Assembly (NCBI RefSeq): GCF_001045465.1
Contig: NZ_LFND01000008.1
Location: 153,218-217,217 of the forward strand
Length of the DNA stretch: 64,000 nucleotides
Reading direction: 5' to 3'
Source: Chryseobacterium angstadtii
GTDB taxonomy: Bacteria; Bacteroidota; Bacteroidia; Flavobacteriales; Weeksellaceae
Shown: positions 1 to 9,380 of the stretch, piece by piece
How the letters are laid out: each line of letters starts with the position of its first letter
Position numbering within the stretch: position 1 is the stretch's first letter
Made by a program: the position numbers and the translations under genes
The notes under the pieces: model-generated
Seen by the model: the letters and a program-made list of their open reading frames with translations, nothing else
Told to the model about the DNA's origin: nothing
Database searches by the model: none

Positions 1-3000
1 TATAACGTAAAAAAGGGTAAAAACTTATTTGAAGTTAAAAATTCTGACATCAAGTCGGAGAATGATTTTAAAATTTTCCTGATCGGAGATGCGGGAAATT
101 CAGAGGAACCCCAGGCACAGAGCACATTAAATTTACTGAAAAATAAACTGGATTCTGCAGACAGCAATTCTATGCTGATCTTCCTCGGGGACAATATTTA
201 TCCCAACGGATTACCGAAAGAATCAGACAAGGAGTACGCAGCAGCCAAACAGAAACTGGAAAACCAGCTCGCCATTACCAAAAACTTCAAAGGGAAAACA
301 CTTGTTATTCCTGGAAATCACGACTGGAATAATGGTCTGGACGGGCTAAAACTACAGGAAGATTTTGTAAAAAACTACCTCAACGACAAAAAAGCATTTC
401 TTCCTAAAAACTCCTGCGGTATAGATGATATCAATTTATCGAAAGATATCAAACTTATCGTCATAGATTCCGAATGGGCTTTGGTTAACTGGGATCAATA
501 TCCGGGAGTAAATAAAAACTGCACCATCAAAACCCGCGAAGATTTCTTCACGGAGTTTAAAGATCTTGTGACTAAAAATCAGGATAAAAAAATCATTGTT
601 GCCCTGCATCATCCTGTGATCAGCAGTGGAACCCATGCAGGATTTAATTCTGCAAAAGCTCACCTTTATCCGTTGAAAAGCAAAATTCCGGTTCCTATTG
701 CGGCAAGCGTTATCAATGTACTGAGAAGTTCTTCCGGAGCCAGTCTCGAAGATATCAATAATCAACATTATGCTGATCTGGCCAACCGTCTGAAAAGCAT
801 CGTTCAGGATAAAGAAAACATTATTTTCGTATCAGGGCATGATCATAATCTTCAGTATCACGAAGATCGGAATATCAGACAGATCGTCAGTGGTGCAGGT
901 TCAAAAATTGATCCGGCTACCATCGCAGAAAAAACAGATTTTTCCTACGGAGGAAGCGGTTTTGCTGTTCTGAATATAAGAAAAGACCAAAGTACAGATG
1001 TAGAATATTTCTCTACTCAGGATAATCAGCTGAAAAAGCTTTCCCACATTTCCGTCATTTCAAAACCTGATGTATTTGTGAATAACTATCCGAAGTCTTT
1101 TCCGGGAACTGTTACCTCAAGCGTTTATCCCGTGGAACTTACTAAAAAAGGAAGAGTTTACCGTTGGCTTTGGGGCGAACATTACAGAAAATATTATGGA
1201 ATTCCTGTGGAAGCTCCTACCGCAGATCTTGCTTCCCTGAACGGAGGATTTACTCCCTTCAGAGAAGGCGGCGGAAACCAATCGAACAGTTTAAGACTGA
1301 AGGCCGCAGATGGTCAGGAATTCGTCATGCGCGGAGTAAAAAAGAGCGCCGTACGTTTTCTTAACAATATGGCTTTCAAAAAAAATACATTCGGAAACGA
1401 GCTGAACAATACATTTCCTGAAAAGTTTCTGCTTGATTTCTATACTACCAATCATCCGTTTACTCCTTTTACAGTGGGAAATATGGCTGATAAACTGAAT
1501 ATCTTCCATAGCAATCCCAAACTGTATTATATTCCGAGGCAATATGCTTTGGGAGAATACAATGAAAATTACGGGGACGAAATGTATATGATTGAAGAGC
1601 GTTTTTCTTCGGATCCAAAAACTCTGGCTTCACTTGATAACGCAAAAGATATTGTTTCAACAGATGACGTTCTGAAAAATTTCTCTAAAAACTATAAATA
1701 TTCCGTAGACCGGGAGTCGTATATCAGAGCAAGGATTTTTGATATGCTGATCGGTGACTGGGACAGGCATTCAGACCAATGGAAATGGGCTGAATATCAG
1801 GACGGAGATAAAACTGTTTATAAACCGATTCCTAAAGACAGGGATCAGGCTTTCAGTAAATACGATGGAGCTGCCTTCAGGATTATTATGAATGTTCCTG
1901 CCATCCGCCACATGAAAACCTTCAAGGAAGAGATCAAGAATGTGAAGTGGATGAATATGGAACCGTATCCTCTGGATCTTGTCTTTTTAAAAGGAGCTAC
2001 GCAGGAAGAATGGACTGCACAGGCGCAATATATCCAGGAACATCTCACCGATGCAGATATTGATGATGCATTTACAGACCTTCCCAAAGAAGTAAAGGAT
2101 GAAACAATTGCAGATATTCAGAGAAAATTAAAAGCCAGAAAAACAAAACTTCAGGAATATGCTGCGCAGTATTATGATGTATTGCAGAAAAAGGTTCCTC
2201 TTGCCGGAACTGTGAATCCGGACAAATTTGTGATTACAAAAAACGGGCATTCCGTGAATGTAAAACAATATAAATTAGACAAGAACAAAGAAAATCCGGA
2301 GCTTGTTTTCGAGAAAACCTATGAGGATTCCAAAACGGAGGAGCTTTGGATTTATGGTCTTGAAGATGATGATATTTATGAAGTTTCCGGGGAAGGAAGA
2401 CCTAAGATGAACATCAGACTGATTGGTGGCTACAATCATGACACCTACAATATTGCAGACGGAAAAAGTGTAAAAATTTATGATTTCAAGTCTCAGAAAA
2501 ATACCTACAAGGGCCGTACTGCCACAAAAAATATTTCTGATGACTACGATATCAACACTTATAATTACAAACATCCGAAATATAATTTTTTTGCAGGTTA
2601 CCCGAATATAGATTACAATCCGGATGATGGAGTGATCATAGGTTTCCTGGCTAATTACACGGTCAATAATTTCATCCGTGATCCTTATACGCAAAAGCAT
2701 AGTCTTAAAGCTAATTTTTATACGGCAACCGGAGGGTTTAATGTTGCCTACAAAGGAATTTTCAAAAAGGCAATTTCCGGATGGGATTTCAATATTGATG
2801 CAGCTTATACCACACCACGGTTTGCAAAAAATTTCTTCGGATTGTCCAACGAAAGTGATTACGACAAAGAAGATACTGAAAGAGAATACAACAGGGCCAG
2901 AATCTCAAAATTCAATTTTGCTCCGTCTATCTCCAAAAAAAGCTGGCTGAATCTTCAGCATCAGTTCCAACTGACTTTTGAGGACAATAAGGTACAGCGC

Positions 3001-3627
3001 AAAGGAGACCGCTTTATAGATCAGTCTCCGGATGTAAGGCCTGAAGTGTTCAAAAGCCAGCAGTTTGCAGGAGCCAATTATACCTTCAGCTTCAAAAATT
3101 TAGATAACAACGCCTTCCCTACTCTGGGTCTTGAGTTATTATTAAATGCAGACTGGAAAGCTAATCTTGCCAATACGGAAAGAAATTTCTTCACTCTGAA
3201 CGGAACTCTGACCATAGACCACAGAATTGACAAGAGAGGAAATTTTGTACTGGCTAATTCCAGTAACGCCATGTGGATCAGTAATAATAATTTTGAATTC
3301 TATCAGGCCGCGGCCATAGGAGGAAATAATGGAATGAGGGCGTTCAGAAATGACAGATTCTCCGGAAAATCATATTTCACCAACAATTCTGAAATCCGAT
3401 GGGATTTCGGCAGGGTAAGAAATAATATTGTTCCTGCCAATATGGGAGTTCTTGTAGGTTATGATATCGGGCGTGTATGGAATGACAACGAAGACTCCAG
3501 GAAATGGCACCAGTCCGTAGGCGCAGGCTTCTGGATGAGTGTGGTGGAGACCTTCTCTGCCAGGCTGAATTATTTCTACGGCTCAGATGGAGGCAGAATT
3601 TCTGCAGGTGTGGGAATGACCTTTTAA
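1..3627 (+). CDS. Metallophosphoesterase fused to an outer-membrane beta-barrel (5' end outside window)
   Basis: The frame is open from base 1, so the true start lies upstream; an ATG at 172 would cut off phosphoesterase motif I. Visible calcineurin-type motifs are GDAGN (codons ~29-33), GDN (~63), GNHDW (~105), HHP (~203) and GHDHN (~279), which should bind two metals for phosphoester hydrolysis. A middle region of ~400 residues follows, with GDWDRH and PKDRDQ motifs that recall kinase-like (HipA/CotH-type) folds; that similarity is only an impression. The last ~350 residues look like a BamA/surface-antigen barrel and end in a terminal Phe, as outer-membrane proteins do. The phosphatase would then be displayed at the outer membrane. 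Substrate unknown. Confidence 0.85.
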   Translation, partial: YNVKKGKNLFEVKNSDIKSENDFKIFLIGDAGNSEEPQAQSTLNLLKNKLDSADSNSMLIFLGDNIYPNGLPKESDKEYAAAKQKLENQLAITKNFKGKTLVIPGNHDWNNGLDGLKLQEDFVKNYLNDKKAFLPKNSCGIDDINLSKDIKLIVIDSEWALVNWDQYPGVNKNCTIKTREDFFTEFKDLVTKNQDKKIIVALHHPVISSGTHAGFNSAKAHLYPLKSKIPVPIAASVINVLRSSSGASLEDINNQHYADLANRLKSIVQDKENIIFVSGHDHNLQYHEDRNIRQIVSGAGSKIDPATIAEKTDFSYGGSGFAVLNIRKDQSTDVEYFSTQDNQLKKLSHISVISKPDVFVNNYPKSFPGTVTSSVYPVELTKKGRVYRWLWGEHYRKYYGIPVEAPTADLASLNGGFTPFREGGGNQSNSLRLKAADGQEFVMRGVKKSAVRFLNNMAFKKNTFGNELNNTFPEKFLLDFYTTNHPFTPFTVGNMADKLNIFHSNPKLYYIPRQYALGEYNENYGDEMYMIEERFSSDPKTLASLDNAKDIVSTDDVLKNFSKNYKYSVDRESYIRARIFDMLIGDWDRHSDQWKWAEYQDGDKTVYKPIPKDRDQAFSKYDGAAFRIIMNVPAIRHMKTFKEEIKNVKWMNMEPYPLDLVFLKGATQEEWTAQAQYIQEHLTDADIDDAFTDLPKEVKDETIADIQRKLKARKTKLQEYAAQYYDVLQKKVPLAGTVNPDKFVITKNGHSVNVKQYKLDKNKENPELVFEKTYEDSKTEELWIYGLEDDDIYEVSGEGRPKMNIRLIGGYNHDTYNIADGKSVKIYDFKSQKNTYKGRTATKNISDDYDINTYNYKHPKYNFFAGYPNIDYNPDDGVIIGFLANYTVNNFIRDPYTQKHSLKANFYTATGGFNVAYKGIFKKAISGWDFNIDAAYTTPRFAKNFFGLSNESDYDKEDTEREYNRARISKFNFAPSISKKSWLNLQHQFQLTFEDNKVQRKGDRFIDQSPDVRPEVFKSQQFAGANYTFSFKNLDNNAFPTLGLELLLNADWKANLANTERNFFTLNGTLTIDHRIDKRGNFVLANSSNAMWISNNNFEFYQAAAIGGNNGMRAFRNDRFSGKSYFTNNSEIRWDFGRVRNNIVPANMGVLVGYDIGRVWNDNEDSRKWHQSVGAGFWMSVVETFSARLNYFYGSDGGRISAGVGMTF

Positions 3628-3871
3628 ACAGATTTATCCTTTTTATTATATCCATTAAATTCTACCTATCAACAGGTTGAAAATATCCTTTTATTCATTA
3701 TCTTTAAGATAAAGTAAATTTAAAAATAAGGCCTATCTATTTGTAAATCAGCATAAATAAACAAAATACAATTAAAAAAATCAATTCATATTTTTCATTG
3801 CTTCCATCGAAAGCATTCATACACCAATATGTTTGTATATCTTTTAAAAATTTGATGTTTTAAAAAGGATT

Positions 3872-3879
3872 TATATTTG
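3872..3879 (+). promoter_or_regulatory. Candidate -7 promoter element
   Basis: TATATTTG matches TAnnTTTG. A TTTG lies 17 bases upstream (3851-3854) as a possible -33 box. It is 35 bases before the ATG at 3915. Confidence 0.5.
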
Positions 3880-3914
3880 TTTTTTAAATTATTTCAACAA
3901 AAACAAACTATTGG

Positions 3915-4634
3915 ATGAAAAAAACGCTATTATACATGGCATTCATTGCCATGTCCTCAAATGTCATTGCGCAAGTTGGGGTTGAAACACCAACACCACA
4001 AAGTACCTTACATGTCAATGGAAGTCTTCAGGTAGTCAAAGATTTTAATGTGGGCGGTAATGCCAAAACAAGAGGCAACTCGGGTAACCGGGGTGAAGTC
4101 TTAATGTCAAACGGAGCGGGAGCTGCACCAACCTGGGGTACTATCGAATCCCAAAACTTCTTAAAAGTTGTATTTGTCGGCAATAAAACCGATATCAATC
4201 CCAGCTCCGGCAGCTATACAGGAACCGGAAGTAACCCGGTAAGCACTCATGATAGTTATACACAGAACTATGTTTATAATGTGAGCAACAAAATAGACAA
4301 TACCTATCTGAAGTACAATTCCACTACGGGATTATTTACTGTAATAAAACCAGGATACTACAATATTGTTCCTTATATCACCTACGATTTGAGCCTAAAC
4401 GGAAACGGATACACAGCAGGAACAGCAAAATCTACTATTCAGAAGGTTTCACCGGCTACAACTACATTGGCTTCAATGTCTACAGGACATGGAGAACGTA
4501 CACTGGCCGTGTATCATAATCTTTCTTCCATATCGTATTTTAATACTGATGATACTTTCAGAATACGCTGCGTGTATACTCAGAATTTCAGATTATCAGC
4601 AGGAAACATCCATATTTCCTATCTTACTCCGTAA
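3915..4634 (+). CDS. Secreted C1q-like / fibre-type hypothetical protein
   Basis: 239 residues with a clear signal peptide ending near VIAQ (residues 1-20). The next part has the 'TLHVNGSLQV' and 'GNRGEVLMSNGAGAAPTWG' pattern seen in many Bacteroidota secreted proteins that resemble phage tail-fibre or collagen-stalk tips. The C-terminal ~130 residues (VVFVGNKTDINPSSGSY ... HISYLTP) look beta-rich and C1q/TNF-like. No catalytic motif is visible. It is a single-gene unit with its own promoter and converges on the lipoprotein gene at 4664. Likely exported and possibly trimeric; function unknown. Confidence 0.7.
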   Translation: MKKTLLYMAFIAMSSNVIAQVGVETPTPQSTLHVNGSLQVVKDFNVGGNAKTRGNSGNRGEVLMSNGAGAAPTWGTIESQNFLKVVFVGNKTDINPSSGSYTGTGSNPVSTHDSYTQNYVYNVSNKIDNTYLKYNSTTGLFTVIKPGYYNIVPYITYDLSLNGNGYTAGTAKSTIQKVSPATTTLASMSTGHGERTLAVYHNLSSISYFNTDDTFRIRCVYTQNFRLSAGNIHISYLTP

Positions 4635-4663
4635 GAATTTTATTGGTTTTAACCCTTTTACCA

Positions 4664-5548
4664 TTATTTGGTTTGAGGGTTAAATTCAAATCTATATACA
4701 TTTCCTCCTGTATCCTTATCTTTTTCATCAGCAATCAGTAAGGTTTTATCATCAAGGAAAACAACAGCTTCTTTTTGAGAATTGTGATTGAAAGGAATCT
4801 TTTCAATTCCTGCAGCATTGAAATTGTCCGCCGTAAACCCGGAAAGAATGTGAATATTTTTGTGGGTAAGCAGAACAATCTTATCCTGACTGCTGTTAAT
4901 AGCTGCAGAAGTGATGGCTGCATCGCTGTACTTCCCTTCCAGCTTCAGTTTTCCTATTAATTTAGCTTCAAAATCTCCTTCTTTGTTAGGAACCTGAAAT
5001 ACCAGGAAAGTTCCGTCAAAGCCCTTGCTTCTGTTCTTGGTAAAAAGATAGAAATTACCATTCATCTCTACAAAAGCTTCACAGTCATACAACCAGTCTG
5101 ACTTTTTAGGAGGAAATTCGGTTTGTCCTTCGTAATGAAACTTTGTTGTCTGGATAGCTTTGGTCGTTTTTTGAGCAGTATCTTTTAAATCCAGCTTTAA
5201 AATAGCCAGATTCTGTCTCATGTTGTCGTTATTTCCAAAATCTCCGAGATAAATGTTTCCCTGAGCATCTTTTGTAATATCTTCCCAGTCATTATTCTCA
5301 GCATTTTCCACCTGAACATCTGCTATGAGCTTGCCCTGCAGATCCAGACCATACACTACATTTTTATTTCCCTGATCTTCTATGGCCCAGATTGTCTTTT
5401 GATCCTGAGACAAGGCAATTCCTGAAACTTCCTTGAGCTTTTTAGGCAACGGGAATTCTACTTTCAGATCATCTGTTTTAGGAGAATCCTGAGCTTTTGG
5501 GTTACAGCTCCATAGTAAAAAAGCGGATATAGTAAGAATACGCAGCAT
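4664..5548 (-). CDS. Beta-propeller lipoprotein (SdiA-regulated-like)
   Basis: 294 residues. The N-terminus MLRILTISAFLLWSC has a lipobox with Cys15 as the lipidation site. The mature part has propeller-like blades ('EVSGIALSQDQKTIWAIEDQGN', 'NDWEDITKDAQGNIYLGDFGNN', 'DKTLLIADEKDKDTGGNVYRFE') similar to SdiA-regulated or NHL-like proteins. It is the last gene of a minus-strand operon, 2 bases after the FUSC-family gene, which follows mazG without a gap. Binding or enzymatic role unknown. Confidence 0.7.
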   Translation of the reverse strand: MLRILTISAFLLWSCNPKAQDSPKTDDLKVEFPLPKKLKEVSGIALSQDQKTIWAIEDQGNKNVVYGLDLQGKLIADVQVENAENNDWEDITKDAQGNIYLGDFGNNDNMRQNLAILKLDLKDTAQKTTKAIQTTKFHYEGQTEFPPKKSDWLYDCEAFVEMNGNFYLFTKNRSKGFDGTFLVFQVPNKEGDFEAKLIGKLKLEGKYSDAAITSAAINSSQDKIVLLTHKNIHILSGFTADNFNAAGIEKIPFNHNSQKEAVVFLDDKTLLIADEKDKDTGGNVYRFEFNPQTK

Positions 5549-5550
5549 AG

Positions 5551-6633
5551 CTATTTTTTTAATTTTTTAAACTGAACATACGAGTACCGTATATTTTTCT
5601 CTAAGTTATTAATAATCTGCTGATGATTGAGAAAAAAACCAGCCGAAAGACCTATCAAACTTCCAATAATTGTATCCAGAAGTCTTGCATGCATCAGGTT
5701 TTCCACTTGATGATGAACCAGGCTTCCGGTTTCCGTCAGAAGAATCGTGAGCGGTGTTATGAAGATCACGGCAAAGCCATAATTTCTTACAATAAGCAGC
5801 TCTATGATAAACTGAAGTACCGTAATGATGATGATCATCTCTATTTTCGCAGGATCAAACAACAGGATGAGCCATGCAAAACCTATTCCAATAAAGGTTC
5901 CAAGAATTCTGTGCATATTCCGCTGGCGGACATGTTCAAAATTGCGGCCTTGTATAATGGCTACAGCCGCGATGGAGATCCAGTAGGTATTTTCAAATTT
6001 CAGAAGATGACCGACAATCAGCGTCAACATCATAAAAAAACCAATGATGGTGCTTTCTACAAATTTGGTATATCTTCTTTTGTTAAATTGTCTTCTCCTC
6101 GGGATAGAAAACACCTCTCCTTTTTCTATGAAAACAGAATACAGAAAAGCAAATGTACAGGATAAGATGGCTCCCATAGCTACCAGTCCCACTCTTGTAG
6201 GAATCATTTCCAAATCAAACTGGTAGGTACTTGCCATAGCCGCCAGCATAATGAAGAAAAAATTTCCGGGCGGCGGAATTTTAAAGTAAGACGTAATAAA
6301 GTGAGCCAGAAAAGAAACAATTCCCAGAGACAGGCCCGCTGCATAAGCATTAAAACTGAAAAACAGACTTATGGTAAAGGAAAAAACCATTCCGAATGCA
6401 CACACCGCAAGATGAACCATCCTCTGGGTAATGGGCGCTGATGTAAAATACAAAATCGTTAAAGCACCCAAACTGGATAAGCTTCCATAGTTGGGCTTTC
6501 CTAAAAAATAACCAATGAAGAGGCAACTTCCGATGCAAAGCGCCGCAAGAAAAGGAAAATGCCATTTTCGTTCTGTTTTTTTGAATTCCAGCAGATACTG
6601 AAATCTATGATGTACCGGTTTCTGTACTTTCAT
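5551..6633 (-). CDS. FUSC-family inner-membrane protein
   Basis: 360 residues, with two groups of hydrophobic helices: ~25-155 (e.g. 'FLAALCIGSCLFIGYFLG', 'FFFIMLAAMASTY') and ~190-345. The central 'NTYWISIAAVAIIQG' and 'HRILGTFIGIGFAWLI' are typical of FUSC/aromatic-acid exporter-like proteins (YccS, AaeB). It is shorter than full-length YccS or AaeB. Its ATG directly follows the mazG stop (6634-6636), so the genes are transcriptionally and probably translationally coupled. Likely an efflux or envelope-stress permease; substrate unknown. Confidence 0.75.
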   Translation of the reverse strand: MKVQKPVHHRFQYLLEFKKTERKWHFPFLAALCIGSCLFIGYFLGKPNYGSLSSLGALTILYFTSAPITQRMVHLAVCAFGMVFSFTISLFFSFNAYAAGLSLGIVSFLAHFITSYFKIPPPGNFFFIMLAAMASTYQFDLEMIPTRVGLVAMGAILSCTFAFLYSVFIEKGEVFSIPRRRQFNKRRYTKFVESTIIGFFMMLTLIVGHLLKFENTYWISIAAVAIIQGRNFEHVRQRNMHRILGTFIGIGFAWLILLFDPAKIEMIIIITVLQFIIELLIVRNYGFAVIFITPLTILLTETGSLVHHQVENLMHARLLDTIIGSLIGLSAGFFLNHQQIINNLEKNIRYSYVQFKKLKK

Positions 6634-7401
6634 CTAGGACATTTGTTTTGCTTTCTCCCACAATACGTCCATTTCTTCCAAAGACATTTCAGCCAGTTTC
6701 AGCTCTGATTGTTCTGCAAGCTTTTCCATTTTCTGAAATCTGGAAATAAATTTCAGGTTGGTTCTTTCTAACGCAGAATCAGGATTTAGTCCGGATATCC
6801 TGGCATAATTGATCAGTGAAAAAAATACATCGCCCAGCTCCAGTTCTTTTTTATCAGGATCCGTTTCTGCATGAAATTCCTGAATCTCTTCATCTACTTT
6901 TTTCCAGGCATCTTCAGCATCATGGAATTCAAAACCGATTCCTTTTACTTTATCCTGAATTCTGTATGCTTTTACCAGGCTCGGAAGGCTTTTCGGAACT
7001 CCTCCTAAAATGGATTTATTTCCTTCTTTCAGTTTTAATTTCTCCCAGTTCTGCTTCACTTCTTCTTCATCTTTCACTTCCGTATCTCCGTAAATATGCG
7101 GATGGCGGAAAATCAGCTTCTCATTTAAAGAATTGATGACATCCGCAATATCGAAACTTTCTTTCTCCGAACCTATTTTGGCGTAAAAAACCAAATGAAG
7201 CAGCACATCCCCCAGCTCTTTTTTGATTTCCTGTAAATCTTCCTGCAGGATGGCATCCGAAAGTTCATAAGTTTCTTCAAGAGTCAGATGACGGAGCGAC
7301 TGCAGGTTCTGTTTCTGATCCCACGGACATTTCTCACGCAGGTCGTCCATAATATCCAATAATCTTCCGAAAGCTTCTAATTTTTCCTGTTTGGTATTCA
7401 T
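6634..7401 (-). CDS. mazG: Nucleoside triphosphate pyrophosphohydrolase MazG
   Basis: 255 residues from ATG 7401. It hydrolyses NTPs/dNTPs to the monophosphate and PPi, cleaning nucleotide pools. The two MazG repeats are visible: the first has 'CPWDQKQNLQSLRHLTLEETYEL' and 'EIKKELGDVLLHLVFYAKIG', the second 'EEIQEFHAETDPDKKELELGDVFFSLINYAR', both with the EExxE...ExxD metal-binding pattern. An in-frame TTG at 7416 would add five residues but lies only 7 bases from the -7 element, so ATG 7401 is preferred. First gene of a three-gene operon. Confidence 0.93.
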   Translation of the reverse strand: MNTKQEKLEAFGRLLDIMDDLREKCPWDQKQNLQSLRHLTLEETYELSDAILQEDLQEIKKELGDVLLHLVFYAKIGSEKESFDIADVINSLNEKLIFRHPHIYGDTEVKDEEEVKQNWEKLKLKEGNKSILGGVPKSLPSLVKAYRIQDKVKGIGFEFHDAEDAWKKVDEEIQEFHAETDPDKKELELGDVFFSLINYARISGLNPDSALERTNLKFISRFQKMEKLAEQSELKLAEMSLEEMDVLWEKAKQMS

Positions 7402-7423
7402 AATCTGAGAATTCAAAGTAGTG

Positions 7424-7431
7424 CAAATTTA
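7424..7431 (-). promoter_or_regulatory. Candidate -7 element for the mazG operon
   Basis: Minus strand reads TAAATTTG, 22 bases upstream of the mazG ATG at 7401. Confidence 0.5.
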
Positions 7432-7509
7432 GGGTAAATCTTTATTAATCCGGTTTTGATTTCACAGGCATTGTGTATTTGGTCTTTATTCTGTTTGTTT
7501 TTAGAAATC

Positions 7510-7541
7510 ATCCTTGGAAGGTTTAAAACCCTTCCAAGGAT
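7510..7541. repeat. REP-like palindrome with 12-bp arms
   Basis: Arms ATCCTTGGAAGG and CCTTCCAAGGAT are perfect inverted copies around an 8-base spacer (tttaaaac). It lies in the gap between the mazG promoter and the terminator of the DUF5606 gene, with no flanking T-tract, so it is not a standard terminator. Similar in plan to the palindrome at 27597. Confidence 0.7.
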
Positions 7542-7589
7542 ATCAGCGCTAATTTCCAGGCTTTCCGGGTCATTTTAAATCAGCTATAA

Positions 7590-7621
7590 AAAAATCCCTG
7601 TCAGAAGTCTCTGACAGGGAT
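7590..7621 (-). terminator. Intrinsic terminator of the ruvX-def-DUF5606 operon
   Basis: Hairpin ATCCCTGTCAG / CTGACAGGGAT (7594-7621), followed on the minus strand by a run of T (the A-run at 7587-7594). Confidence 0.85.
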
Positions 7622-7643
7622 TTATATTTTAAAGTCCGGAAAA

Positions 7644-8201
7644 TTATCCTTTCTTAGTGTGTGTACTCTTTGGAGCTGCTTTCGCTGCAGAAGTAGCTTT
7701 TACTTTTGGAGCGGCAGGTTTTTCTGCTTTTGGAGCTGCTTTTTTAGGAGCCTCTTTCTCAATGCTTACTTCTTCCTGTGCAGGATCTAATGTTTCAGGT
7801 TCTGCTTTTACGAAGCTTTCAGGAGTAACGTATCCTGCTTTCTGAAGGATGTTGTACCACTGGGCCAGTTTCTTGATATCAGAAGCATATACTCTTTCAG
7901 TATCATAATTAGGAAGAGAAGCCGTCATAAAGTCTTTCAGCGTATCATCTGAAGATTTGTGAGAAATAGCTTCCTTATAATCATAATTTTTAGCAATATT
8001 TTCAAAAACTTCAAACAAAGGAACTTCTTTATCGAACGTGAACATGGCAATATTATCCAGTAAACTCACCTGGCTGGAGTTTCCGATACTAACTTTCTTT
8101 TTGCTAGTAACATCTTCAATGATAAAACCGTTTCTTAATTGAGAAACTAATTTAAAAAGTCCTGGTTTTCCAGAAATTGAAATTATTTTTTCTAACAGCA
8201 T
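7644..8201 (-). CDS. DUF5606 family protein
   Basis: 185 residues from ATG 8201 (MLLEKIISISGKPGLFKLVSQL). The frame extends to a GTG at 8234, but family members begin at MLLEKII. The N-terminal ~130 residues match the conserved Bacteroidota DUF5606 family ('GKPGLFKLVSQLRNGFIIEDV', 'VPLFEVFENI', 'SDIKKLAQWYNILQKAG'). The last ~50 residues are a Lys/Ala/Pro-rich, probably disordered basic tail. Third gene after ruvX and def, closed by a strong terminator. Biochemical function unknown; a nucleic-acid role is only a guess from the tail and neighbours. Confidence 0.85.
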   Translation of the reverse strand: MLLEKIISISGKPGLFKLVSQLRNGFIIEDVTSKKKVSIGNSSQVSLLDNIAMFTFDKEVPLFEVFENIAKNYDYKEAISHKSSDDTLKDFMTASLPNYDTERVYASDIKKLAQWYNILQKAGYVTPESFVKAEPETLDPAQEEVSIEKEAPKKAAPKAEKPAAPKVKATSAAKAAPKSTHTKKG

Positions 8202-8279
8202 AATTTTATTTTTTGTAAATTCTGCAATCGGCACGGGGCTTTTTGCTTTGTATTATTTTGTTTTTTAATCCTTACTTAA

Positions 8280-8852
8280 TTATTTTGGAAATCTCATTTT
8301 GTAATTGATGCTTACCTCACCCTGGGAGATCTTCGTCAGTTTACCTTTTACGAGTTTTTTCTTCAACACGCTCAGGTGGTCTGTAAACAGAACGCCTTCT
8401 ATGTGATCGTACTCATGCTGAATTACGCGGGCTCTAATATCGGAAAAAGTTTCTGTATGTTTTACAAAATTTTCGTCATAATATTCAATAAGAATAGTTC
8501 CCTTTCTTTTTACATCTTCTCTTACATCCGGAATAGAAAGACATCCTTCATTGAATTTCCATTCTTCCCCTGATTCTTCAAGAATTCTGGCATTAATGAA
8601 TACCTTTCTGAAGTCAGCCAGTTCGTCTTTGATATCCTCATAATCTTCGTCATCCGCAAGAGGGGTTACGTCAATTACAAACAGGCGAATGTCCAGCCCG
8701 ATCTGCGGTGCAGCCAGCCCGATACCGTTTGCACTGTACATGGTTTCGAACATATTATCTATAAGTTCCTGTAAACCGGGATAATCTTTATCTATATCTT
8801 TCCCTACTTTTCTCAAAACAGGATCCCCAAAAGCTCTTATCGGTAAAATCAT
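8280..8852 (-). CDS. def: Peptide deformylase
   Basis: 190 residues. It removes the formyl group from the N-terminal Met of new proteins, using a metal bound by one Cys and two His. All three family motifs are intact: GIGLAAPQIG (~43-52), EGCLSIP with the Cys ligand (~101-107) and QHEYDHIEG with the HExxH helix (~144-152). Normal length. Its start overlaps the ruvX stop by 4 bases (ATGA type), showing coupling; the DUF5606 gene follows after a ~78-base gap. Confidence 0.96.
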   Translation of the reverse strand: MILPIRAFGDPVLRKVGKDIDKDYPGLQELIDNMFETMYSANGIGLAAPQIGLDIRLFVIDVTPLADDEDYEDIKDELADFRKVFINARILEESGEEWKFNEGCLSIPDVREDVKRKGTILIEYYDENFVKHTETFSDIRARVIQHEYDHIEGVLFTDHLSVLKKKLVKGKLTKISQGEVSINYKMRFPK

Positions 8853-9265
8853 CTTATTCTTTGTTCTAAAAAATTCTGCAGTATGATAGTTGCACTTACT
8901 TTATCTATTAACCCCTTTTCCTGTCTCTTTTTCTTGCTTTTTCCGCTTTGGGAAATAAAAAAAGAAGCCATTTTGGAGGTAAATCTCTCGTCTAAACGGT
9001 GGACGGTGATATCTGCAAATTCTTTTTGAAATTCTTCAATAAATTTTAAAATATCGGTCTCCACTTCGGAAATATTTCCTTTCAAATCTATAGGAAGGCC
9101 TACTACCACATCATTAACCTTATTTTCGGTGAAATATTTCTTCAAAAATTCCATCAAAAAACGGGTTTCAACGGTATCCAACCCGCTGGCAATAATCTGC
9201 ATATCGTCTGTTACAGCGATACCACATCGTGCCTTTCCATAATCTATTGCAAGGATCTGTCCCAT
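8849..9265 (-). CDS. ruvX: Holliday junction resolvase-like protein RuvX (YqgF)
   Basis: 138 residues, RNase H-like fold. Visible motifs: N-terminal 'ILAIDYGKARCGIAVTD' with the catalytic Asp7, 'VVVGLPIDLKGN' (~55-66) and 'LDERFTSKMA' (~96-105) with the second acidic residue. The family processes pre-16S rRNA and has also been proposed as a Holliday-junction resolvase. First gene of the operon with def and the DUF5606 gene; the ATG sits very close to a good -7 element, implying a very short leader. Confidence 0.92.
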   Translation of the reverse strand: MGQILAIDYGKARCGIAVTDDMQIIASGLDTVETRFLMEFLKKYFTENKVNDVVVGLPIDLKGNISEVETDILKFIEEFQKEFADITVHRLDERFTSKMASFFISQSGKSKKKRQEKGLIDKVSATIILQNFLEQRIR

Positions 9266-9272
9266 AAGTGTG

Positions 9273-9280
9273 CAAATTTA
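9273..9280 (-). promoter_or_regulatory. Candidate -7 element for the ruvX operon
   Basis: Minus strand TAAATTTG; only 7 bases separate it from the ruvX ATG at 9265, so the mRNA would be nearly leaderless. Confidence 0.5.
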
Positions 9281-9380
9281 GTAAAATTTAATGATTTTAT
9301 TCATAACGCAGTTTTTTTATAAAAATCATGTTTTAATCCATTATTTTTTTTATAATTTTAATCTTCCAAAAAACGAAAAT

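Noticed and set aside
172..174. ATG 172 as start of the first gene
   Set aside because: The frame is open to base 1 and codons 29-33 contain GDAGN, the first metal-binding motif, so the start is outside the window.
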